Part shown: in pieces, positions 26,223 through 34,289 of the stretch | Layout: the number at the start of each line of letters is the position of its first letter | How positions within the stretch are numbered: the first letter of the stretch is position 1 | DNA from: Actinomyces denticolens | GTDB lineage: Bacteria; Actinomycetota; Actinomycetes; Actinomycetales; Actinomycetaceae | DNA: 53,547 nucleotides | Direction of reading: 5' to 3' | NCBI RefSeq assembly: GCF_002072185.1 | Contig: NZ_MVIW01000022.1 | Span: forward strand, 1 to 53,547 | Program-made: the position numbers and the translations under genes | Notes under the pieces: generated by a model | Seen by the model: the letters and a program-made list of their open reading frames with translations, nothing else | The model's database searches: none | Told to the model about the DNA's origin: nothing

Positions 26223-26296
26223 TGGAGCGGATGACGGGAATCGAACCCGCGCTATCAGCTTGGGAAGCTGAGGTTCTACCATTGAACTACATCCGC
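26223..26296 (-). tRNA. tRNA-Gly (anticodon CCC)
   Basis: Cloverleaf on the minus strand: acceptor GCGGATG pairs with CATCCGC, the anticodon stem TCAGC/GCTGA encloses the loop TTCCCAA (anticodon CCC, reading GGG), the T arm contains GGTTCGATTCC, and the CCA end is encoded. It forms the right boundary of the defence island, 92 bp past vsr and convergent with it. Confidence 0.95.
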
Positions 26297-26423
26297 AGAT
26301 GCCCACAACGAGGTGCGCGAAGACAGCATACCCCACCACGGCGCGCATGTGGAATCGCCGGGCCCGGAGGCCGGGCCCGGCGCCCAGGCGGGCGACCGGT
26401 ACCCTGGCGGCCGCTGCGCCTGG

Positions 26424-26429
26424 CACAAT
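26424..26429 (+). promoter_or_regulatory. -10 element of dcd (leaderless)
   Basis: CACAAT ending 6 nt before the GTG start at 26436, the same hexamer and spacing as the M50-like gene at 7667. Confidence 0.6.
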
Positions 26430-26435
26430 CGTCCC

Positions 26436-27044
26436 GTGCTCCTCTCCGACCGTGACATCCGCGCCCAGCTCGACGCCGGCCGCGTGGTCCTCGACCCCTG
26501 CGACCCGGAGCTGATCCAGCCCGCATCCATCGACGTCCGGCTGGATCGCTCGTTCCGGCTCTTCGACAACCACCGCTACCCGGTCATCGACCCTGCCATC
26601 GAGCAGGACGGGCTCACCCACCTCATCGACGTCGGCCCCGACGAGCCCTTCGTGCTGCACCCCGGCGAGTTCGTCCTGGGCGCCACCTATGAGCGCGTCA
26701 CCCTGCCCGACGACGTCGCCGCCCGCCTGGAGGGCAAGTCCAGCCTCGGGAGGCTCGGACTGCTCACGCACTCCACCGCCGGCTTCATCGACCCCGGCTT
26801 CACCGGCCACGTCACCCTGGAGCTGAGCAACACGGCCACCATGCCGATCAAGCTCTGGCCCGGGATGAAGATCGGCCAGCTCTGCTTCTTCCGACTGTCC
26901 AGCCCCGCCGAGGCCCCCTACGGCTCGGGCGCGCGCGGCTCGCGCTACCAGGGGCAGCGCGGTCCCACGGCCTCCCGCTCGCACCTGAGCTTCGACCGCC
27001 TGCGCATCGAGGACGCCGGCCTTCCCGCCGAGGAGTCCGAATGA
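26436..27044 (+). CDS. dcd: dCTP deaminase
   Basis: 202 residues. Family motifs: [10 protein letters not shown], the catalytic stretch [13 protein letters not shown] with [19 protein letters not shown] (Glu as general acid/base), and [14 protein letters not shown] near the C terminus, which closes over the nucleotide. It deaminates dCTP in dTTP synthesis. Actinobacterial members are often bifunctional and release dUMP directly; the sequence resembles that type, but I cannot decide it. GTG start chosen from the leaderless promoter. The next gene overlaps by 4 bp. Confidence 0.94.
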   Translation: MLLSDRDIRAQLDAGRVVLDPCDPELIQPASIDVRLDRSFRLFDNHRYPVIDPAIEQDGLTHLIDVGPDEPFVLHPGEFVLGATYERVTLPDDVAARLEGKSSLGRLGLLTHSTAGFIDPGFTGHVTLELSNTATMPIKLWPGMKIGQLCFFRLSSPAEAPYGSGARGSRYQGQRGPTASRSHLSFDRLRIEDAGLPAEESE

Positions 27045-28168
27045 GCGCCTCCTCCGGGGACCTGGCGGTCTCCCTGCCCGTCGACACCACCACCTTCACG
27101 GCCACCTCCATGATGCCGGTGGGCCTTGTGGACGCCCGTCACCTGCTCGTCCTGGCCGACGATGTCGCCGTGGAGGAGATCGAGGCCCTCGCCCTGTCCC
27201 TGGACGAGCGCGCCGGCTGGGTGGGGGCCTCCCGCCTCCAGCTCTCCCCGGGCGCCGAGCTGCACGGCCCATGGCCCCTCGACGACGACATGCGCCGCAT
27301 GCTGGGCCTGCCCGACTGGGCAGCCCAGGTCATGCTCCTGGAATGCGCCCCCCAGCGCGCCGGCGCACTGCCCCCGGAGCTGGCCGGCGTGGATCCGATG
27401 GCCGACGCCTTCCCGACGGCCATGCCCACCGGCGCCGAGCTCGTCGCCCTCATTCACCTGCGCGCCATCGCCCGCCGCCTGGCCGGGGCCATCCGCCTGG
27501 TCGACACCTCTCCCGATGACGGCGAGGCCCGCATCACCCTGCTGGTCCCGGACCCGGAGTCCTCGGTCATGCTCGCCATCTACGCACCGGTGTGGATCGC
27601 CCCCGACGCGCTCGCCGTCCTCCTCGACCCCATCGCCCCGGGCGCCGTGCCCGCCCTGGAGACCTCCGCGCCGCGCGGCGCCGTCGGATTCGACGCCCTG
27701 TCCCACGCCGACCTGGAGCGACTCACCGAGACCATCGGGGCCGACGTCCTCGACGAGGTCTGGCGGCGCACGGAGCGCGAGCGCGCCCGGGCCGAGCGCG
27801 AGGAGGCCGAGGCGCTCGCCGCCGGGGAGGAGCTCGTCGAGTACCGAGAGGGCTACGCCGTCGTCGCCCCGATCGATGCTGGGACCCTCGGCTGGGGCGG
27901 TATCGAGGTCCGCGTCGAGGGGACGAATGAACTGCCGATCGCCGTGCGCGGCGAGCCCTGGGCCGCCGACGGTGTCGTCGTCACCTCGGTGGTCTGGCGG
28001 CCGGTCGACATCGCGGACGCCCACGCCCTCACCCCCAGCCGCACGCGCCGCCGCGAGCGCGCCGCGGCGCGGGATCTCATCGAGCGCGTGGCCGCCACGA
28101 TCGCCCGTGAGTCGGGCGGCGTCATCGTCGACGAGGACGGCTTCCTCGTCGGCCTCGACGTCCTCTGA
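27041..28168 (+). CDS. Hypothetical protein coupled to dcd
   Basis: 375 residues that I do not recognise. The protein is acidic, rich in Ala and Asp, without signal peptide or membrane helices, so probably cytoplasmic. A charged helical stretch ([18 protein letters not shown], about 244-262) could form a short coiled coil; the C-terminal part has alternating strand-like segments. Start ATG overlaps the dcd stop (ATGA), so the two are co-translated, which suggests but does not show a link to nucleotide metabolism. GC3 use is normal for the window. Confidence 0.8.
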   Translation: MSASSGDLAVSLPVDTTTFTATSMMPVGLVDARHLLVLADDVAVEEIEALALSLDERAGWVGASRLQLSPGAELHGPWPLDDDMRRMLGLPDWAAQVMLLECAPQRAGALPPELAGVDPMADAFPTAMPTGAELVALIHLRAIARRLAGAIRLVDTSPDDGEARITLLVPDPESSVMLAIYAPVWIAPDALAVLLDPIAPGAVPALETSAPRGAVGFDALSHADLERLTETIGADVLDEVWRRTERERARAEREEAEALAAGEELVEYREGYAVVAPIDAGTLGWGGIEVRVEGTNELPIAVRGEPWAADGVVVTSVVWRPVDIADAHALTPSRTRRRERAAARDLIERVAATIARESGGVIVDEDGFLVGLDVL

Positions 28169-28256
28169 GGGATCCGACGCCGTGTCCGCTCATCGGCGCG
28201 GGCCCGGTTATTCCTGATGCTGTGCGACCTGCGTCGTTGTCATAGGTGATGCTGAT

Positions 28257-28287
28257 TTGACATCGATCCGAGTGTTGGCGCTATCGT
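28257..28287 (+). promoter_or_regulatory. Candidate sialidase promoter
   Basis: TTGACA at 28257-28262 and TATCGT at 28282-28287 with a 19-bp spacer. It is the best sigma-70 -35 match in the region and is followed at once by a palindrome at 28294-28309. Confidence 0.5.
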
Positions 28288-28293
28288 CATGAT

Positions 28294-28309
28294 CGTCAGA
28301 CATCTGACG
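28294..28309. promoter_or_regulatory. Candidate operator 1 of the sialidase gene
   Basis: Inverted repeat CGTCAGA-CA-TCTGACG with perfect 7-bp arms, located where transcription should start. Shape and position suit a repressor, for example of GntR type; the regulator is unknown. Confidence 0.5.
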
Positions 28310-28330
28310 CCCCAGTCCGCTAAGACCCCA

Positions 28331-28342
28331 GGCAACGTTGCC
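28331..28342. promoter_or_regulatory. Candidate operator 2 of the sialidase gene
   Basis: Perfect 12-bp palindrome GGCAACGTTGCC with a central CG, typical of LacI-family operators, in the leader 21 bp before the start codon. Confidence 0.45.
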
Positions 28343-28362
28343 GAGCACTGAACGGATCCCCT

Positions 28363-30582
28363 ATGAGAACTCATCACCCCCGTATCCCAGCGATCCTGGG
28401 AGCCGGTGCCATCGCGCTCACCGGACTCACCATCGCCCCGACGGCGCAGGCGGCCAAGACCGCTGATGGCCTCATGGACGTCGTCATCACCCAGGCCGCA
28501 GATGCCAACGGCGGCGTCTACGCCGTCGGAAGCACTCTTACCTTCGACATCAAGGTCACTAACCTGAGTGCCGAGGCCCGCTCCTTCGAGGTCGCCAAGA
28601 CCAATCTCGGAGGTCGGGTCACCGCCTGCAAGTGGCGCAACATCGCCGCTAAGGCCACCAAGACCGACTGCATGGGCTACGCCACCCACACCATCACCCA
28701 GGCCGATCTCGATGCGGGCTCCTTCACCCCGGAGATCTCCTACACTGTCCGCGCTCCCGAGTACAAGGGTGATGCCCTCAATACCCCGGAGACCGTCCGC
28801 GGCGCCGCCGTGCCGATCAAGGCGGCCCCTCCCGGACAGGATGCGCCCAAGGGCCCGCAGGAGCCCGAGGAGGAGAAGGGCGACTTCCCCAAGGCCGAGC
28901 CCGCGCCCCTCCCGGACGCCTCGGTGTCGCTGCCCGCCTCGATGAGCGATGGCACCGCGGTGGCCACGGGCACCGCCACGGATAATGTCCGCATCCCCGC
29001 GATCACCACCGCGCCCAACGGAGACCTCCTCGTGGCCTATGACGTCCGGCCCACGGACAATGGCAATAAGGGTGGCGACTCACCCAACCCGAACCACATC
29101 GTCCAGCGCCGTTCCACCGACGGCGGTAAGACCTGGGGTGCGCCCACCTACATCCACAAGGGCATTGAGACCGGGGCCAAGGAGGGTTACTCAGACCCCT
29201 CCTACGTCGTCGACTCGGCCACGGGCGCGATCTTCAACTTCCACGTGAAGTCCTTCGACGCCGGCTGGCCCACATCCAGGGCAGGCTCTGACCCCGCAGA
29301 CCGCGGCGTCATCCAGGCCGAGGTCTCCACCTCCACGGACAACGGCCACACCTGGACCCACCGCGTCATCACCCCGGACATCACGAACGATCCCTCATGG
29401 ATCGCCCGCTTCGCCGCCTCCGGCCAGGGCATTCAGATCCAGAACGGCGAGCACAAGGGGCGCCTCGTCCAGCAGTTCACCATCAAGCTCGCCAATGGAA
29501 CTATCCGGGCCGTCTCCGTCTACTCCGACGACCACGGCGCCACCTGGAAGGCCGGAACCCCGGCCGGCACCGGAATGGATGAGAACAAGGTCGTCGAGCT
29601 CTCCGACGGTCGGCTCATGATGAACTCGCGCGTTTCCGATGGAAGCGGCTTCCGCAAGGTGGCCACCTCCACCGACGGCGGTCAGACATGGTCAGAGCCG
29701 GTCTCGGACAAGAACCTCCCGGACTCGGTGGATAACGCCCAGATCATCCGCGCCTTCCCCAATGCCGCCCCGGGCACGGAGCGCGCCAAGGTCCTCCTCC
29801 TCAGCCACTCGCCGAACCCCAAGGCGTGGTCCCGCGACCGTGGCACGATCTCACTGTCCTGCGACGACGGTGCTACGTGGACGGGCAAGGTCTTCCGCGC
29901 CGAGCGTGTCGGCTACACGACGCTGGCCGTGCAGTCCGACGGCTCGCTGGGAGTCCTCAGCGAGGATGGGAACGACCGGCAGATCGCCTACCGCAACTTC
30001 TCCCTGGCCTGGCTGGGCAGCGACTGCCCCGCCCTCAAGGACGCCCCGAGCCCGGAGCCGAAGCCCGAGGAGCCCCCTGCCCCCGCCCCGAAGGCTGGTT
30101 GGGAGAAGGATGGTGGTAATTGGCGTTACCGCAATGCTGATGGCGGTCTGGCCACCGGTTGGCTCAAAGATGGTGCGTCCTGGTACTACCTGCGCTCCGA
30201 TGGGACGATGGCCACGGGGTGGGTCAAGGACGGCGGTGCCTGGTACGCCTTGAAGGACGATGGCGCGATGCGCACCGGCTGGTTCAAGGATGGCGGTGCC
30301 TGGTATCTGCTGCGGGACAACGGTGCCATGGCCACCGGTTGGGCCAAGGATGGTGGGAAGTGGTACCACTTCGCCGACAGTGGGGCGATGACCACTGGTT
30401 GGATCCGCCTGGCCGGTACCTGGTACCACTTGGGCGCCAGTGGGGCTATGACCACGGGGTGGCTCCAGGACGGTGGCTCCTGGTACTACCTGCGGGCCAA
30501 TGGTGCCATGGCCACGGGTTGGGTGACGGTTGGTCCGAGCCGTTACTACATGGATCCCTCCACGGGGGTCTGGCGGGGCTGA
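28363..30582 (+). CDS. nanH: Secreted exo-alpha-sialidase (GH33) with GW-type cell-wall-binding repeats
   Basis: 739 residues. A signal peptide ends near AQA (about residue 33). A beta-rich domain (about 40-150) and an acidic Pro linker lead to the six-bladed sialidase domain (about 185-560), with RIP at R210 and five Asp boxes (RSTDGGKTW, STDNGHTW, SDDHGATW, STDGGQTW, SCDDGATW). The C terminus (from about 579) is eight 20-residue repeats of the type GWLKDGASWYYLRSDGTMAT, resembling CW_binding_1/choline-binding repeats; no LPXTG is present. It releases terminal sialic acid from host glycoproteins, probably while attached to the cell surface. No strong ribosome site precedes the ATG. Two palindromes upstream suggest tight control. 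Confidence 0.93.
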   Translation: MRTHHPRIPAILGAGAIALTGLTIAPTAQAAKTADGLMDVVITQAADANGGVYAVGSTLTFDIKVTNLSAEARSFEVAKTNLGGRVTACKWRNIAAKATKTDCMGYATHTITQADLDAGSFTPEISYTVRAPEYKGDALNTPETVRGAAVPIKAAPPGQDAPKGPQEPEEEKGDFPKAEPAPLPDASVSLPASMSDGTAVATGTATDNVRIPAITTAPNGDLLVAYDVRPTDNGNKGGDSPNPNHIVQRRSTDGGKTWGAPTYIHKGIETGAKEGYSDPSYVVDSATGAIFNFHVKSFDAGWPTSRAGSDPADRGVIQAEVSTSTDNGHTWTHRVITPDITNDPSWIARFAASGQGIQIQNGEHKGRLVQQFTIKLANGTIRAVSVYSDDHGATWKAGTPAGTGMDENKVVELSDGRLMMNSRVSDGSGFRKVATSTDGGQTWSEPVSDKNLPDSVDNAQIIRAFPNAAPGTERAKVLLLSHSPNPKAWSRDRGTISLSCDDGATWTGKVFRAERVGYTTLAVQSDGSLGVLSEDGNDRQIAYRNFSLAWLGSDCPALKDAPSPEPKPEEPPAPAPKAGWEKDGGNWRYRNADGGLATGWLKDGASWYYLRSDGTMATGWVKDGGAWYALKDDGAMRTGWFKDGGAWYLLRDNGAMATGWAKDGGKWYHFADSGAMTTGWIRLAGTWYHLGASGAMTTGWLQDGGSWYYLRANGAMATGWVTVGPSRYYMDPSTGVWRG
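30097..30579 (+). repeat. Eight tandem 60-bp coding repeats
   Basis: They encode the GW-type repeats of the sialidase. Units share long blocks such as GGCGGTGCCTGGTA and use more GGT/GAT codons than the catalytic part, so the array may expand or contract by recombination. Confidence 0.85.
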
Positions 30583-30619
30583 GCGCTCAGTGGGGCTGAC
30601 CGCCTCACGCATGGCCTGA

Positions 30620-30664
30620 CCGGGGCCCGCGCGGGATTGGGGAACCAGTCCGCGCGGGCCCCGG
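30620..30664 (+). terminator. Sialidase terminator hairpin
   Basis: 15-bp perfect GC stem (30620-30634 with 30650-30664), 37 bp after the stop. The 15-nt loop can itself form TGG-GGAA-CCA. No U tract follows. Confidence 0.7.
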
Positions 30665-30742
30665 CGCGCGTGCTCGCCGCACCGAGCGACACCGATGACC
30701 CCGAGCGGCGCCCGCAGCCCCGGCCGACGCGCTCAGCCCTCG

Positions 30743-31465
30743 CTAGTGGGCGCGGATGGCGCCAGTGGAACGAGGCAAGACTGGCCCCGACCCGCGTCGC
30801 ATCACCAGGCGCGGGCGGGCGGCATCGGCCCGATGGTCATCCCAGGTGAGGCCCGTGAAGGCCGCTGCCGCATCCAGTTCCTCACTCCAGGCGGGGCGGT
30901 CCTGCCCGCGCTCACGGCCTACGGCGAGGTAGTGGCGCAGCAGGCCGGCGCAGGCCAGGGCGTCGTCGAGCGCCGTGTGATGCGCCGCGAGGGGGATGCC
31001 GGCCGCCTCGCAGCAGGCGGTGAGACGGCGCGACGGCGTCGTGAGGTAGTCCCGGGCGCGGCGCATGGTGCAGACCTGGGGGATGGGCACGTCGGCGTCG
31101 AGGATGCCGAGGCCGCCCAGCGCGTGGCTGAGGAAGCCGATGTCGAAGCGGGCATTGTGCGCCACGACGACCCTTCCGGCCAGATCCCGGGCGATGAGAT
31201 CGGCCAGCTCGGCGAGGCGGGGCGCGCCGGTGACGTTGTCGGGGGTGAGCCCGTGGATGAAGGTGGGGCCGACCTCGCGAGTCCCGTCGGGCCCGGGGCC
31301 GGGATCCACCAGCGAGGTCCAAGCGCCCTCGATCCCGCCGCGCGCATCGAGGTGGACGAGCCCGATCTCCAGGATCGCGTCCGCGCTGGGGGACAGGCCG
31401 GTGGTCTCCAGGTCCACGACGGCGTAGCCCGGTGCCGGCGGGCGAATGGAGGAAGGGCTAGGCAT
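30743..31465 (-). CDS. DnaQ-like 3'-5' exonuclease (DNA polymerase III epsilon family)
   Basis: 240 residues with the three Exo motifs of the DEDDh class: DLETTG (motif I), HNARFDIGFL (motif II), and HHTALDDALA (motif III, His and Asp). Such proteins proofread replication or process DNA/RNA ends; in Actinobacteria a separate, larger DnaQ or the PolIIIC/DnaE1 PHP domain may proofread, so the in vivo role is open. The start ATG (MPSPSS) has TACGAT 7 nt upstream; a longer frame would run to 31555, inside the palindrome. The last 50 residues have no clear motif. Confidence 0.9.
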   Translation of the reverse strand: MPSPSSIRPPAPGYAVVDLETTGLSPSADAILEIGLVHLDARGGIEGAWTSLVDPGPGPDGTREVGPTFIHGLTPDNVTGAPRLAELADLIARDLAGRVVVAHNARFDIGFLSHALGGLGILDADVPIPQVCTMRRARDYLTTPSRRLTACCEAAGIPLAAHHTALDDALACAGLLRHYLAVGRERGQDRPAWSEELDAAAAFTGLTWDDHRADAARPRLVMRRGSGPVLPRSTGAIRAH

Positions 31466-31472
31466 CCCCCGC

Positions 31473-31478
31473 ATCGTA
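31473..31478 (-). promoter_or_regulatory. -10 element of DnaQ-like gene (leaderless)
   Basis: TACGAT on the minus strand, 7 nt before the ATG. Confidence 0.6.
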
Positions 31479-31504
31479 TCCGCCCCTCCCCACTTGCCCC
31501 CTTC

Positions 31505-31578
31505 GCCGAGACCGGTCGAAAACGTCATTGAAACCGGTCCGCGGACCGGTTTCAATGACGTTTTCGACCGGTCTCGGC
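31505..31578. repeat. Perfect 74-bp palindrome without spacer
   Basis: Both arms are 37 bp and match at every position; the axis lies between 31541 and 31542. Four ACCGGT cores (starting at 31511, 31533, 31545, 31567) recur inside it. It lies 12 bp past the serine hydrolase stop and 40 bp before the DnaQ-like gene, both on the minus strand. A terminator role is possible, although no U tract follows in either direction. Confidence 0.9.
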
Positions 31579-31589
31579 ACCACTTATGC

Positions 31590-32414
31590 CTATGGGATGG
31601 GAGGGAGAGCGAGGATCTGGTCGTTCAACGCGGTCCAGGCGCGCCGGTGCGCCTGACCGAAGGGGCGCTCGCCGAGGAAGACCGCCTGGCGCCCGGCCAC
31701 CGGGTCCACCCAGAGGAAGGAGCCTGACTGGCCGAAGTGCCCGAAGGTCGCGGGCGAGTTGCCGGTGCCGGTCCAGTGCGGCTGCTTGTCGCCCCGGATC
31801 TCCACACCCAGGCCGAAGAGGTTGGGATTCTGCTTCCCGTAGCCGGGCAGGACGCCGGCCAGGCCGGGGTAGACGGGGGTGCACGCCTGCTCGGCGAGCC
31901 CGGCCCCGAGCAGGCGGGGGGCGGCGAGCTCGCGGGCGAAGACCGACAGATCGCGGGCGCTGCCCTGCCCCGAGTGCGCCGGTGAGCCGGGGATGAGCAC
32001 GCTGGCCATGCCCAGGGGCTCCAGGACGGTGGTCTCCACCCAGGCCTCCAGGTCCGTGGCCGTGGCCTCGGTGAGGCGCCGTCCCAGGATCTCGATGCCC
32101 CGGTTGGAGTAGATGCGCCGCGCGCCCGGCTCGGCGAGCGGCTCGCCGGAGTCTGGGGCGACGCCGCTGGCGTGGGCGAGCAGATGGCGGATCGTCGCGC
32201 CGTCCAGCCCCTCGCCGGCGGGGTCGTCGAGGCCGAGCATGCCGCGCTCGACGGCGATGAGCGCCGCCCAGGCGACGATCGGCTTGGTCACGGAGGCGAA
32301 GGGGAGGACGGCGTCGACCTCGCCCGCCTCGGTGATGATCCGCCCCGCCTCGGTGACGACGAGCGCCGTCGGGAAGTCGAACAGCCCCAGGGCGGGGAGC
32401 GCGTCGCTGGTCAT
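31590..32414 (-). CDS. Serine hydrolase of the beta-lactamase/PBP family (class C-like)
   Basis: 274 residues. SVTK is the SxxK nucleophile motif (about residues 42-45), YSN the YxN motif (about 102-104), and HFGQSGS near residue 230 fits the HxG region of class C-like enzymes. No signal peptide is seen, which argues against a secreted beta-lactamase; a cytoplasmic esterase or D-aminopeptidase-like activity is more likely. Start ATG follows AGGAGGG. It is 18 bp downstream of the nitroreductase gene and probably co-transcribed with it. The large palindrome follows the stop. Confidence 0.88.
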   Translation of the reverse strand: MTSDALPALGLFDFPTALVVTEAGRIITEAGEVDAVLPFASVTKPIVAWAALIAVERGMLGLDDPAGEGLDGATIRHLLAHASGVAPDSGEPLAEPGARRIYSNRGIEILGRRLTEATATDLEAWVETTVLEPLGMASVLIPGSPAHSGQGSARDLSVFARELAAPRLLGAGLAEQACTPVYPGLAGVLPGYGKQNPNLFGLGVEIRGDKQPHWTGTGNSPATFGHFGQSGSFLWVDPVAGRQAVFLGERPFGQAHRRAWTALNDQILALPPIP

Positions 32415-32432
32415 CTGCCCTCCTCATCCGCC

Positions 32433-33290
32433 TCAGTGGAGGCAGAGCCGCTGGCTGTGCAGGACGTCGAGGACCGGGGCCTGGGCGGCCCGCCCCTGCC
32501 CGACCATCCGCACGATCTGCTCGGTGAAGCTGTCCACGCGACGCGAGGCGTCCCGCAGGTCGTAGTACTCGGTGACGCGCTCGTCATAGGCGGACAGCGC
32601 CTCACCGTGCTCCTCCAGCGGGGGATAGGAGTCGACGCCGACGGTGATCTCCTCCGGGAGGCGCGGCTTGTACTGCGGCTCCTGCGCCGGGTGGCCCACG
32701 AGGAGCCCGAGGAGGGGGAAGGTCCGCTCGGGCAGCCCCAGGGCGGCGATGAGCCCGGCGGGATCGCCGAGGATCGAGCCGAGGTAGCAGGTGCCCAGGC
32801 CCAGCGACTCCGCGGCCGCCACCATGGACTGCGCGGCGATCATCGTGTCCTGGCATCCCTGGAGGAAGGTGTAGGCGCGCTCCAGGGGCTCGGTCGGGGC
32901 GCCGGCGCGTTCGCGGATGACGGCGTTGCGGTGCAGGTCGACGACGAGGACCAGCAACTCACCGCGATCCCCTCCCACGTAGGGCTGGCCGGAGGCGGCG
33001 TGGACGGCGTCGCGCGCGGCGGCGTCGCGCACGCGGATGATGGTCGTCTGCTGGAAGTAGGAGGACGTGGCCGAGGCGCGCGCGACGGTCAGCAGGGTGC
33101 GCATGACCTCCTCGCCCACCGGCTCATCGGTGAAGGCGCGGATCGTGCGGTGCGCCAGGAGCGCGTCAATGGTCGTGTTGCGCACGGGCGCCGTCATCGG
33201 CTCGCGCAGCGCCCGCGGCGCGGTGGATACCGACGGCGCAGCAGCGGAGGGGACCGATGACTCGGCTGGAAGGGGCATCGCGGGGCTCAT
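32433..33290 (-). CDS. Nitroreductase family protein (NfsA-like)
   Basis: 285 residues. Motifs HRTIRAFTDEPV (about 47-58), SATSSYFQQTTI, and ESLGLGTCYLGSILGD identify an NfsA-type FMN oxidoreductase using NADPH. The C-terminal helical extension (YDERVTEYYDLRD) is typical of this branch. The first 30 residues are low-complexity; the ATG used has TAGGCT ending 6 nt upstream, but an internal MTAPVRN start cannot be excluded. It is likely an operon with the serine hydrolase gene and is distantly paralogous to 9072-9953. Confidence 0.92.
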   Translation of the reverse strand: MSPAMPLPAESSVPSAAAPSVSTAPRALREPMTAPVRNTTIDALLAHRTIRAFTDEPVGEEVMRTLLTVARASATSSYFQQTTIIRVRDAAARDAVHAASGQPYVGGDRGELLVLVVDLHRNAVIRERAGAPTEPLERAYTFLQGCQDTMIAAQSMVAAAESLGLGTCYLGSILGDPAGLIAALGLPERTFPLLGLLVGHPAQEPQYKPRLPEEITVGVDSYPPLEEHGEALSAYDERVTEYYDLRDASRRVDSFTEQIVRMVGQGRAAQAPVLDVLHSQRLCLH

Positions 33291-33296
33291 GCCACG

Positions 33297-33302
33297 AGCC
33301 TA
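33297..33302 (-). promoter_or_regulatory. -10 element of second nitroreductase gene (leaderless)
   Basis: TAGGCT on the minus strand ending 6 nt before the ATG. Confidence 0.68.
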
Positions 33303-33379
33303 ATCCGACGGGGCGGCGCTCGTGGGCCGCGACGCCTCGGCCAGCACATCATGGTGGCCGGCCTGCCCGGCCCGCCCGG

Positions 33380-34192
33380 TCAATCCACGTCCACGATGAC
33401 GGGCACGTGGTCGGAGGCGCCCTTGCCCTTGCGCTCATCGCGGTCGATGACCGCGCCCGCCACCCGCGCCTCGAAGGCCGGCGAGCCGTAGACGAAGTCG
33501 ATGCGCATCCCCTCGTTCCTGGGGAATCGCAGCTTCTGGTAGTCCCAGTAGGTGTAGTTCGTGACGCGCCCTCGCGTGGCCTCCACCATCCCGAGCGCCT
33601 CGAAGGCGCGGAAGGCCTCCCGCTCGGGGGCCGAGACATGCGTGGCGCCCTCGAAGACGGCCATGTCCCACACGTCCTCGTCGTGGGGCGCCACGTTCCA
33701 GTCGCCGACCAGCGCCAGTGGGAGGGAGGGATCGGCGGCGAGGCGGGAGGCGACGTCGTCCCTGAGCGCGGCCAGCCAGGCGAGCTTGTAGGCGTAATGC
33801 GGGTGGTCGAGCTCGCGGCCGTTGGGCACGTACAGACTCCACAGGCGCACCGGCGCCCCTCCCCCCGCTGCCCCGCCGACGGTCGCCCCCAGTGCCCGCG
33901 CCTCCACAACCGCCTCAGCGCCCTCCTTCGCGGCCCAGGCGGGCTGCCCGGCGAAGGATGTGGCGACGTCGGCCAGGCCCACGCGCGAGGCGATCGCCAC
34001 CCCGTTCCACTGGTTCAGGCCGTGGACGGCGAGCTCGTAGCCCGCCGCCTCGAAGGGCTCGCGCGGGAACTGGTCCGGGCGGCACTTGATCTCCTGCATG
34101 GCCAGGGCGTCGATGCCGTGGCGCTCCAGGACGGCCACGACCCGATCGACTCGGGTACGGATCGAGTTGACGTTCCATGTGGCGATGCGCAT
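33380..34192 (-). CDS. xth: Exodeoxyribonuclease III
   Basis: 270 residues of the exonuclease-endonuclease-phosphatase fold: MRIATWNVNSIRTR at the N terminus (metal/phosphate contact), MQEIKC with the metal-binding Glu, LVGDWNVAPHDEDVW in the middle, and SDHVPVIVDVD at the C terminus with the catalytic Asp-His. It acts as AP endonuclease and 3'-exonuclease in base excision repair. Start ATG has TAGCCT ending 6 nt upstream. It is divergent from the SDR gene. Confidence 0.95.
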   Translation of the reverse strand: MRIATWNVNSIRTRVDRVVAVLERHGIDALAMQEIKCRPDQFPREPFEAAGYELAVHGLNQWNGVAIASRVGLADVATSFAGQPAWAAKEGAEAVVEARALGATVGGAAGGGAPVRLWSLYVPNGRELDHPHYAYKLAWLAALRDDVASRLAADPSLPLALVGDWNVAPHDEDVWDMAVFEGATHVSAPEREAFRAFEALGMVEATRGRVTNYTYWDYQKLRFPRNEGMRIDFVYGSPAFEARVAGAVIDRDERKGKGASDHVPVIVDVD

Positions 34193-34198
34193 GGCAGG

Positions 34199-34204
34199 AG
34201 GCTA
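34199..34204 (-). promoter_or_regulatory. -10 element of xth (leaderless)
   Basis: TAGCCT on the minus strand, 6 nt before the ATG. It pairs with an identical element for the divergent SDR gene at 34278-34283. Confidence 0.68.
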
Positions 34205-34277
34205 CCGGCCGGAGCACGACCTCGCCCCCGGGAGGGGCGCGCGGCGTCCCCTTCCGGGGCGCGGTGGGCCCTGCCGC

Positions 34278-34283
34278 TAGCCT
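34278..34283 (+). promoter_or_regulatory. -10 element of SDR gene (leaderless)
   Basis: TAGCCT ending 6 nt before the ATG at 34290. Confidence 0.68.
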
Positions 34284-34289
34284 GATGGC

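Noticed and set aside
26223-26296. tRNA-Gly as a proven integration site of the island
   Set aside because: No integrase gene and no duplicated tRNA 3' end were seen, so the tRNA is reported only as a boundary.
30097-30579. Regular 60-bp repeats as a CRISPR array
   Set aside because: The repeats are contiguous, in frame, and encode GW-type protein repeats; there are no unique spacers and no cas genes.
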